DNA from: an uncultured Oscillibacter sp. | Lineage (GTDB): Bacteria > Bacillota > Clostridia > Oscillospirales > Oscillospiraceae | Reading direction: 5' to 3' | Length of the DNA: 10,345 bases | NCBI GenBank assembly: GCA_948435975.1 | Contig: CAOJHG010000038.1 | Coordinates: 1-10,345, forward strand | Shown here: positions 1 through 5,473 of the stretch, in pieces | Layout of the letters: the number at the start of each line of letters is the position of its first letter | Position numbering within the stretch: the stretch's first letter is position 1 | Notes under the pieces: model-generated | Seen by the model: the letters and a program-made list of their open reading frames with translations, nothing else | Database searches by the model: none | What the model was told of the DNA's origin: nothing | Translations under genes and position numbers: made by a program

Positions 1-271
1 CGGTAGTCATCCGGGAGTCGCCGGCAATGGTCATCATACGGTCGGCCAGCATATGGATATTGGCCTCCACTGTCTTGGCTGACTGCCGGGCCATCGGCTG
101 AAGGCTGTCCAGCAAAATGTTGTTGGCAAGCGACTGTATGGAAAAGGCCATAATCATGCAGCATATGACCACCAAGGCTAAAATATTGAGCGTCGTACTC
201 CTCAATATCCTTCTATTCAGACTCCCTCTCATCCCCTGGCTGACACGGGAGTCCTTTCGCTTTCCCGTCAC
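1..271 (-). CDS. N-terminus of a membrane receptor, probably methyl-accepting chemotaxis protein (cut by window edge)
   Basis: Only the first 90 residues are in the window; the rest lies to the left. A basic start (RGSLNRRILRST) is followed by one hydrophobic segment (about NILALVVICCMIMAFSI) and then the start of an extracellular helical region containing LLDSLQPMARQSAKTVEAN and MLADRMMTIAGDSR. This is the pattern of clostridial chemotaxis receptors: a first transmembrane helix followed by a Cache-type sensor. The rest, normally a second membrane helix, HAMP and signalling domain, cannot be seen, so a sensor histidine kinase or diguanylate cyclase remains possible. Start choice: GTG at 271 has AAAAGGGG 10 nt upstream. 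An in-frame ATG at 232 has its only purine run touching the codon, so GTG is preferred but not certain. A promoter-like sequence lies upstream at 388-416. Confidence 0.65.
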   Translation of the reverse strand, partial: MTGKRKDSRVSQGMRGSLNRRILRSTTLNILALVVICCMIMAFSIQSLANNILLDSLQPMARQSAKTVEANIHMLADRMMTIAGDSRMTT

Positions 272-332
272 GTTCCTGTCGCCCCTTTTCCTGATGATTT
301 TTGCTAATAAGCAGAATAAAAGCCCCTCGCCC

Positions 333-368
333 CACCGGTCAAGAGTCTGAGTCCGCGCTAAACCGGTG
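333..368 (-). repeat. Perfect 7-bp inverted repeat in the receptor leader
   Basis: CACCGGT (333-339) and ACCGGTG (362-368) are perfect inverted copies separated by 22 nt. They lie between the candidate promoter and the start codon of the receptor gene, so they would be in its 5' untranslated RNA. The interval also holds a tandem pentamer (GACTC twice, one nt apart on the minus strand). It could be an RNA hairpin or an operator. No known riboswitch consensus was recognised. Confidence 0.3.
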
Positions 369-387
369 AACAAAAAACTTTGTATTT

Positions 388-416
388 ATTATATCATAGA
401 TTTCCTATAAAGGAAA
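388..416 (-). promoter_or_regulatory. Candidate sigma-A promoter of the receptor gene
   Basis: On the minus strand a perfect TATAAT box (388-393) has TTTCCT 17 nt upstream (411-416). The -35 box is weak, with 3 of 6 consensus bases, so activity may depend on the AT-rich flank. It would give a leader of about 110 nt before the GTG at 271. A chemotaxis gene may instead use SigD, but no clear SigD-type box was seen. Confidence 0.45.
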
Positions 417-566
417 GGGCTTTTTTATATTGAGCCTGTCGATTATCAATCCAAGAAACCGAAGGACCGCATTGCACCAGGTATGTCAATTCCGATGGCT
501 CTGACGATATCTGCATTCAGATGAGAGACCATTGGACGGTAAAACGCAGAGCAGGGAAACGCGCAC
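417..566. other. Intergenic stretch without a recognised gene
   Basis: The stretch lies between the receptor promoter and the rubrerythrin terminator. It is AT-rich near 420-450 and otherwise mixed. The longest minus-strand ATG frame found by eye encodes about 28 residues (MVSHLNADIVRAIGIDIPGA and a short tail) with no convincing ribosome binding site, so it is not called a gene. A 6-bp hairpin (TTTCCT/AGGAAA, 401-416) overlaps the -35 region of the promoter to its left. Confidence 0.4.
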
Positions 567-608
567 GAAAAAAGCGGCGGCATGGAATCACGCTCCATAC
601 CGCCGCTC
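567..608 (-). terminator. Intrinsic terminator of rubrerythrin
   Basis: On the minus strand a 14-bp stem (594-607 with 573-586, one G-U pair) with a 7-nt loop is followed by a run of six T. It begins 11 nt after the rubrerythrin stop codon. This is a canonical strong rho-independent terminator and separates rubrerythrin from the receptor gene downstream. Confidence 0.93.
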
Positions 609-618
609 TTATGTAAGA

Positions 619-1155
619 TCAATAGTTTTCTGCATGGACCTCAAAATAGGCCTGAGGATGGGCGCAGACGGGACAGACCTCCGGCGCCGCAGTACCAACC
701 ACAATATGACCGCAGTTCCGGCACTCCCACACCTTGACCTCGCTCTTCTTAAAAACCTCCTGCGCCTCCACGTTCTTCAGCAAGGCCCGATACCGCTCCT
801 CATGGTGCTTTTCGATCTCGCCCACCATGCGGAACTTCGCCGCCAATTCAGGGAAGCCCTCTTCTTCGGCAGTTTTTGCAAAGCCTTCATACATATCTGT
901 CCACTCATAGTTCTCGCCACCGGCGGCAGCGGCCAGGTTCTCAGCGGTAGAGCCGATGCCGGCAAGCTCCTTAAACCACATCTTAGCATGTTCCTTTTCA
1001 TTTTCAGCCGTCTTGAGGAAAAGGGCTGCAATCTGCTCAAAGCCCTCCTTCTTGGCCTTGGAAGCATAATAGGTGTACTTGTTTCTGGCCTGGGACTCTC
1101 CAGCAAAGGCGGCTTCCAGATTCTTTTCAGTCTGCGTTCCAGCGTATTTATTCAT
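619..1155 (-). CDS. rbr: Rubrerythrin
   Basis: Non-haem iron peroxidase that reduces hydrogen peroxide to water in the cytoplasm of anaerobes, taking electrons through its own rubredoxin-like centre. The 178-residue length is typical. Residues 1-135 form the ferritin-like four-helix bundle: E20 (in AGES), E53xxH56, the EEGF motif near 97-101 and E115xxH118 are the expected di-iron ligands or their neighbours. Residues 140-178 form the rubredoxin-like domain with C145xxC148 and C161xxC164 binding one iron. All key residues are present. The ATG at 1155 has GGGAGG about 8 nt upstream. It follows tRNA-Arg with an intrinsic terminator between them. No strong promoter was found in the 30 nt before the ribosome binding site; a TATAGA box (1179-1184) with a poor -35 is the best candidate, so partial read-through from the tRNA promoter is possible. 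Confidence 0.96.
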   Translation of the reverse strand: MNKYAGTQTEKNLEAAFAGESQARNKYTYYASKAKKEGFEQIAALFLKTAENEKEHAKMWFKELAGIGSTAENLAAAAGGENYEWTDMYEGFAKTAEEEGFPELAAKFRMVGEIEKHHEERYRALLKNVEAQEVFKKSEVKVWECRNCGHIVVGTAAPEVCPVCAHPQAYFEVHAENY

Positions 1156-1185
1156 CTTAGGTCCCTCCCGCTTTTCTTTCTATAG

Positions 1186-1218
1186 AAAAAGTTCCCAAAA
1201 GCTATCATCTTTGGGAAC
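1186..1218 (-). terminator. Intrinsic terminator after tRNA-Arg
   Basis: A perfect 9-bp stem, GTTCCCAAA (1191-1199) with TTTGGGAAC (1210-1218), has a 10-nt loop. On the minus strand it is followed by TTTTT (1186-1190). It starts 4 nt beyond the encoded CCA end and would release the tRNA precursor. The distal flank overlaps the region where a rubrerythrin promoter would be expected. Confidence 0.88.
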
Positions 1219-1221
1219 CTT

Positions 1222-1298
1222 TGGTACGCCTGACTGGACTCGAACCAGCGGCCTTTAGAGTCGGAGTCTAACGCTCTATCCATCTGAGCTACAGGCGC
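1222..1298 (-). tRNA. tRNA-Arg(CCG)
   Basis: A complete cloverleaf is visible. The acceptor stem is GCGCCTG/CAGGCGT (first pair G-U). The D stem is GCTC/GAGC with loop AGATGGATA. The anticodon stem is TTAGA/TCTAA with loop CTCCGAC, giving anticodon CCG at 1264-1262. The variable loop has 5 nt. The T stem is GCTGG/CCAGT with loop TTCGAGT. The discriminator is A and the CCA end is encoded in the DNA. It reads the arginine codon CGG. A strong promoter lies about 95 nt upstream and an intrinsic terminator follows directly. Confidence 0.97.
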
Positions 1299-1342
1299 AT
1301 ACTGCACGATATCAAATTTTCTGTCAAACAAGCCGGAATTCT

Positions 1343-1378
1343 GGAGGACTCGTCTCAAATCCTGTGAACCAATCCTCC
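1343..1378 (-). repeat. Inverted repeat in the tRNA-Arg leader
   Basis: GGAGGA (1343-1348) and TCCTCC (1373-1378) form a perfect 6-bp inverted repeat with a 24-nt loop in the transcribed leader between the tRNA promoter and the mature tRNA 5' end. It may help fold the precursor. A second TTGACA box with CAGTAT 17 nt downstream ends one base before the tRNA, which leaves no room for a leader, so the upstream promoter is preferred. Confidence 0.25.
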
Positions 1379-1399
1379 GTTCCTCACACAAGCAAGGAT

Positions 1400-1428
1400 A
1401 TTATAGCAAACTTTTCCCATTCTGTAAA
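1400..1428 (-). promoter_or_regulatory. Strong sigma-A promoter for tRNA-Arg
   Basis: On the minus strand TTTACA (1423-1428) and a perfect TATAAT (1400-1405) are separated by exactly 17 nt (1406-1422). Transcription would start near 1393 and pass through the tRNA to the terminator at 1186. It lies about 110 nt downstream of the end of the accessory operon and separates it from the housekeeping genes. Confidence 0.82.
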
Positions 1429-1474
1429 GAGTTTTTTCATAATTTCTTCTTTTTCCATTTTATTCCTGTTCTGA

Positions 1475-1512
1475 GTCCCCTGGTCCAGTCTCAGTCTCCC
1501 AGGCCAGGGGAC
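1475..1512 (-). repeat. Hairpin after the four-gene operon, no U-tract
   Basis: GTCCCCTGG (1475-1483) and CCAGGGGAC (1504-1512) form a perfect 9-bp stem with a 20-nt loop, starting about 25 nt after the last stop codon of the operon. On the minus strand it is followed by TCAGAACAGGAATAAAATGG, which is not a T-run, so it is not a canonical intrinsic terminator. It may protect the 3' end of the messenger or act as an imperfect terminator. No other termination signal was seen before the tRNA promoter. Confidence 0.5.
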
Positions 1513-1536
1513 CTGCTTCCTTCAAGCCTTTCCCTG

Positions 1537-4386
1537 CTATTCATCCTCTCCCGGATTCTGCCGGGGCCTGCTCTCTGCGCCGCGCCGCTCCTCATCCGAC
1601 GTAAATCCAATCAGGCTGACCGGCTTTCCTCCAGTCAAAGTTTGAATCAGCGCGTAGATTACCGGATTCACCCGGCGATATGCCTTCGGCGGCTGAATCC
1701 CCAGACGGCTGTTGAAGGCCACTTTCAGCAAGCGCCGCTCACCCAGCTCCCGCATACTCCGGTCAATTACCTTCAACTGCTTCACCAGGGCTTTCGTCTG
1801 CGGAGCGTTGCAGTCCAAAATATCTGGAGCCTCCTCCTTCAGCCGGCAGACGCACAGCAGCAGTTCCAATACGTCCCGTATCTTCCGCGGGTTGTATTTC
1901 TCCCCAGGCTTCGGCACAATGCACTCTGAGCTGTACAGAACTGCCAGGATGTTTTTCAGGACCCAGTCCACATCGCGCCGTCCGTCGGGGCCGTGATAAA
2001 ACTCGAAAATCCAGTTTTCCGTTTGATAGCACACCCCGCTGACCGCCCGAAGATCGTAAATGGTCCGCCAGGGCTGTCCAGGGTTCAACTGCCGGAGGGA
2101 CTTTGAAAAACCGGCCCAGACACCGTGAACGTCCTGGCTGCGGGACACATAGCGGGTCAGCGGGGCCCATTCCTGAATATCCATCGGCTTCTTCTCCTGA
2201 AAATACCGGAGGACCTTTTCCACTATGTCCTTCACCTGGGTGTTTTCTGGGTCCTTGTCCCGAAGAATGTAGAAGCACCCAAAATTACACGCAATCTCCG
2301 CCATATTCCGGATCAGAATCTTGCCTTCCGTCTCGCTGCGCTTGCCGTAGGTCTTATCCGAGTTCAAATGATGCCCTGCGGCGGGAAGCTCCCCCTGAAG
2401 GACCTGCGCCACACAGTCAAACGTCCCATCCATCACCAATCTTTGGATATAGGCTGCACCTTTGTCAAAGTTCTCCAGCTTGAAAAACTCCTGGATATGA
2501 AAATACGGCATTCCCCGCTGATTCAGGTCATGCAGGTATTTAGAGCTGTATAGTTCCGAATTCCTGGGCAGCTCATACACGGACACATGCCGCGACGCCC
2601 AGGGCCGCACTTCTCTTCGCACATCATTCGCAAAGGCGCGGAACGCTTGATAGACCTTCTCAAACTCCGCCTTGTTGAAATCATGCTTTTCCAGCTCCTG
2701 GTATTTCGGAGCAAGGTTGTCCAGAGTCTCTGTTCCATCGCACCAGACGCTTTCCAATGGCGTTTCCAGATCCGGGCTGCGGGCAATCAGCTTGTAGGAG
2801 TCCACATCGCCATAACGATAGTACACCGTCAGTTCCACCTCGGTATCCTGCTTCAAGGGCTCCTCCAGGTGAAACCGGGCCAGCTTTTCCTTGTCCCGAC
2901 GACCGTAGACCTCCCGGATAAGGGGCAGGTCATAATGGTCCGCCTCGTTGGCCGGAAATGTCACTACGCCGTTAGACACGGGGATTTCCACCTCCTCCAG
3001 CAGAAAGGCGGAGATATTCTGGCGGCGGTGGTCCTCTCCAATCAGCTCGATGTTGTCGAAAACGCCATTGCGGTTAACCTCCAGCTCCAAGTGGGGAAGG
3101 TACTCCTGCCACAAGACCTCCCGCGCCTCTCCCCGCCTGCGGATTTCCAGACATCCCTGCTCCAACTGGCCAATATCAAACAGGCCGTCTCCCTGGCCGC
3201 TGGGAAAAAAGCTGCACAGTCCATAAGCCGGGCGCTGGCTCTGGCGGCGAATCCCCTGAAGGTCCCGAAGCACCTCACACCGCAGCACATCCAAAATGGC
3301 CTCGTCCCGCTGGATGGATACCACCGCACTGCCATTGTCCACCAATACCGGTATCTCTGGGTCCCGTATCAGTTGTTGAAGCAGTTTCGTATCCACCAGG
3401 TTGGAAACTGCTTCCGGCGCAAGCGTCATGTTGTACTTCCGCTGATACCGCCACAAATAATCCTTGGCCAGCCTGCGATATGAGAAGTGTCCCTTGGGAT
3501 GCACTTTTTCCCGGCCCATACGGACAAAGATCTGGCCGGTCTCCCCCTCAATCTTCCGAATCTTGATAACACAGAGTTCCTCCCCGTCGTAGTCCACGCA
3601 GAGAAACTCTGGGGGGACCTCCACGCCTTGCGCCCGCAGGGTATAGGCCAAAGCGATGCTGCGGGGGACCTGAAACAGCGGCGTTCCCTGGCAGTGGAGC
3701 TGGGAACGGAAAACCCGGTTGAAATCATCCGCTATGTCCGGCATCAGGCACATGGCCCCAAAACCCGGCTTCACGCTTCTTCCTCCGGCGGCATCTTGAA
3801 TCGACAAGCTCAGGATGCTTTGCTGCAAGGCTTCCGTCTCCTGCCGGTTTTCATCGCAGAAAAGCTCGTAACAGCCCGCCAATGCCTCCCGATACACCCC
3901 CTGCCGGCTGCACCGCGGAGGCCGGATGCCGGGAATGCAGACATACAGCGGCATAGCGTTCGATTTTCCGCTTCCGTCGAAAGGAGAAACGCAACTGTTC
4001 AGGATATCAAACAGGAAGGCCCCCGTCTGGCCCGCCCCGCTGAGAGAGGCGTCTTCTTTTTTGGGGCAGGACATGGCCTCCACGCCCTGAACAGCCGCTT
4101 CCGCGCACTGGGCCAGAAACACGCTTCGCACATCGTCCCGCCGCCTGCAAACCGCTTCCTCCAGAGGCTCAGGCTGAAGGCCCTCCTCTTCTTTCTGCGG
4201 CGTTTCCAGGCGGACTTCCTCCTGCGGAGCGGAAATGACTTCCTGCGTCATCCCCCTTTTTGCCTTGTGCGTCTTTGGCCCATCCTCCTTCGCCAGTCCA
4301 CTCACCAAGGCCCTACGGAACGCCGACGCAGTCATTTCCAGGCCCGTTTTCAGGGCCTTCGCCTTCTTCCTCTTCTTTGCGGCCAC
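1537..4386 (-). CDS. Diverged Hsp70-like protein with a large unassigned C-terminal region
   Basis: 949 residues, last gene of the operon. Residues 1-115 are basic then acidic and probably disordered. Residues 120-430 resemble a decayed Hsp70/actin-fold ATPase: PLYVCIPGIRPP (146-157) sits where Hsp70 has its TVPA strand, VPRSIALAYTL (240-250) matches the EPTAAALAYG helix, and FLCVDYDGEELCVIKI (261-276) matches the DLGGGTFDVS phosphate loop, but the GGGT glycines and threonine are replaced. Residues 445-537 follow the order of the Hsp70 substrate-binding sandwich (FLLEEVEIPVSNGVVTF, then VYGRRDKEKLARFHLEE and a final beta hairpin). Residues 545-949 are mostly helical and unassigned; Pfam DUF3731, reported on some bacterial Hsp70s, is one family to test. 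The start is GTG with AAGGAG 7 nt upstream, 4 nt after the preceding stop, so translation is probably coupled. Classic chaperone activity is doubtful; a sensor or scaffold in a conflict system is inferred. Confidence 0.6.
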   Translation of the reverse strand: MAAKKRKKAKALKTGLEMTASAFRRALVSGLAKEDGPKTHKAKRGMTQEVISAPQEEVRLETPQKEEEGLQPEPLEEAVCRRRDDVRSVFLAQCAEAAVQGVEAMSCPKKEDASLSGAGQTGAFLFDILNSCVSPFDGSGKSNAMPLYVCIPGIRPPRCSRQGVYREALAGCYELFCDENRQETEALQQSILSLSIQDAAGGRSVKPGFGAMCLMPDIADDFNRVFRSQLHCQGTPLFQVPRSIALAYTLRAQGVEVPPEFLCVDYDGEELCVIKIRKIEGETGQIFVRMGREKVHPKGHFSYRRLAKDYLWRYQRKYNMTLAPEAVSNLVDTKLLQQLIRDPEIPVLVDNGSAVVSIQRDEAILDVLRCEVLRDLQGIRRQSQRPAYGLCSFFPSGQGDGLFDIGQLEQGCLEIRRRGEAREVLWQEYLPHLELEVNRNGVFDNIELIGEDHRRQNISAFLLEEVEIPVSNGVVTFPANEADHYDLPLIREVYGRRDKEKLARFHLEEPLKQDTEVELTVYYRYGDVDSYKLIARSPDLETPLESVWCDGTETLDNLAPKYQELEKHDFNKAEFEKVYQAFRAFANDVRREVRPWASRHVSVYELPRNSELYSSKYLHDLNQRGMPYFHIQEFFKLENFDKGAAYIQRLVMDGTFDCVAQVLQGELPAAGHHLNSDKTYGKRSETEGKILIRNMAEIACNFGCFYILRDKDPENTQVKDIVEKVLRYFQEKKPMDIQEWAPLTRYVSRSQDVHGVWAGFSKSLRQLNPGQPWRTIYDLRAVSGVCYQTENWIFEFYHGPDGRRDVDWVLKNILAVLYSSECIVPKPGEKYNPRKIRDVLELLLCVCRLKEEAPDILDCNAPQTKALVKQLKVIDRSMRELGERRLLKVAFNSRLGIQPPKAYRRVNPVIYALIQTLTGGKPVSLIGFTSDEERRGAESRPRQNPGEDE

Positions 4387-4390
4387 GTCC

Positions 4391-5473
4391 TCACTCCTTC
4401 TCTTTCTTTTCCCCCACTAAACAAAGCGCAAAATCCCGCCGGACCAGCACACCGCCCCCGCAGTCCGCCAGAGTCAGCACGCCGTCCCGCATTTCCAGCG
4501 TCAGCGGTTCCTCCGGCCGTTCCAGAGGGAAAAGCGTCACACACCGCTGAAGCTCCTGTTCCTCTCCGCCGAACCACAAAATCCCGCCCTCATCGTGAAG
4601 CGTACCCCTCCGGTCATATATGGCGGCGTCTGTATGATGCAGGAGCCAAGCCAGGACCACCCAAAAGCCAATCTGCAAATAGCGCGCCTCTACCTGCTCC
4701 CAGTCCTTTTGCAGTTTCTCTTCCACCGTGGAAAGCTGGCGGACCGCGTCCCAAATCATCTTATAATACTTGTCGCACATGAGCTTGTTGTTTTGCTGTA
4801 TCTGCTTCACCGGCGGCACATCTGCAAGCTCACTCCGCTTGATTTTAATGTGGAGTGAGAGCAGGTCCTCCAACTCCCGATCCTTCTCTCCACAGGCACG
4901 GGCCATGGCGCAGTGCTTGCAGGGCGCATCCTTCATCCGGGCCTGAACCACGTCATACAGGATGCTGTAAAGATACATCATCTCCCGGTTCTCTTTCGTG
5001 TCTGCCGAGAATCGGGTCACTTTTGTCAGAACCTGGTTCCGAGGCGCGATCTTCTCCTCCACGGACCTTCCCGGGCGCTTTGCCATCCAACGCATTGTGG
5101 CGGGGGACGTCTGACGTACCTGGGAAACGGGGACCTTTTCCATACATTTAATAATATGGGTGCTGGGCTGGGCGGCCACATGCTTCACCGCTGGCAGGCT
5201 GAACCGGGCAATACGGATGAAGTCGTCAATCAGCAGTCCCCCGCTCCGCTCCTCCAACTCCCTGGCCGTGCGGTACAGCTTGTCCAGAAATTCTGTGAAG
5301 AGCATAGGAAGATAGCTTCCCGTAGTGCGCTCCACATCGTCCCTCATGGCCTGATTCAGAAGATCGCTGAGCCGGACCATGGCATCATAACGCTCTTGCT
5401 GGTCCGGCGCCAGCATATCCGTCTTGTTGTGCATCAGCCAATCGGTTTTTGGATACTGCGCTTTTTTCATCAT
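4391..5473 (-). CDS. DUF2357/McrC-N-like adaptor protein without visible nuclease
   Basis: 360 residues. Not confidently recognised. The segment RFSADTKENREMMYLYSIL (154-172) resembles the DTxEN(R) signature of DUF2357/DUF524 proteins, which partner McrB-type ATPases. The later NNKLMCDKYYKMIWDAVRQL (228-247) fits the following conserved helix of that family. Relatives often carry a C-terminal PD-(D/E)xK nuclease; here the last 65 residues are a beta-rich tail with no such motif. C185xxC188xxxxxC194 plus H187 is a possible metal site. WVVLAWLLHH (271-280) is hydrophobic but short and followed by charged residues, so probably buried rather than a membrane span. The start is the ATG at 5473, overlapping the previous stop by one base (TGATG) with GGGG 5 nt upstream; a second ATG follows directly. 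A frame open to 5530 is rejected because it would overlap the ATPase gene by 58 nt. Likely role: link between the AAA+ motor and other subunits (inference). Confidence 0.55.
   Translation of the reverse strand: MMKKAQYPKTDWLMHNKTDMLAPDQQERYDAMVRLSDLLNQAMRDDVERTTGSYLPMLFTEFLDKLYRTARELEERSGGLLIDDFIRIARFSLPAVKHVAAQPSTHIIKCMEKVPVSQVRQTSPATMRWMAKRPGRSVEEKIAPRNQVLTKVTRFSADTKENREMMYLYSILYDVVQARMKDAPCKHCAMARACGEKDRELEDLLSLHIKIKRSELADVPPVKQIQQNNKLMCDKYYKMIWDAVRQLSTVEEKLQKDWEQVEARYLQIGFWVVLAWLLHHTDAAIYDRRGTLHDEGGILWFGGEEQELQRCVTLFPLERPEEPLTLEMRDGVLTLADCGGGVLVRRDFALCLVGEKKEKE

Noticed and set aside
434..550. Small minus-strand frame of about 28 codons left of rubrerythrin's terminator
   Set aside because: No ribosome binding site, no known family, and it lies just beyond a strong terminator.
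532..1185. Plus-strand open frame of 217 codons
   Set aside because: It is antisense to rubrerythrin, which is unambiguous, and it also runs through the rubrerythrin terminator.
1299..1327. TTGACA-17-CAGTAT as the tRNA promoter
   Set aside because: The -10 box would end one base before the mature tRNA, placing the start site inside the tRNA. The TTTACA-17-TATAAT promoter at 1400-1428 is better.
1152..1391. Minus-strand frame of 79 codons
   Set aside because: It reads straight through tRNA-Arg and its terminator, so it is a chance frame.
3961..3982. GSGKS in the Hsp70-like protein (residues 138-142) as a Walker A motif
   Set aside because: The required glycine four residues before GK is absent and no Walker B follows. 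The surrounding order fits an Hsp70-like domain better.
4350..4577. Short minus-strand frame of 75 codons across the junction of the third and fourth operon genes
   Set aside because: It overlaps both genes and has an Arg/Gly-rich composition without a ribosome binding site.
4632..4661. Transmembrane helix in the 360-aa protein (WVVLAWLLHH)
   Set aside because: The hydrophobic stretch is too short and is followed by His, Asp and charged residues, so it fits a buried helix better.
3487..4782. Plus-strand open frame of 431 codons
   Set aside because: It lies antisense to the 949-aa and 360-aa genes. Its product is rich in R, P, H and L with no domain, the typical mark of a GC-rich shadow frame.
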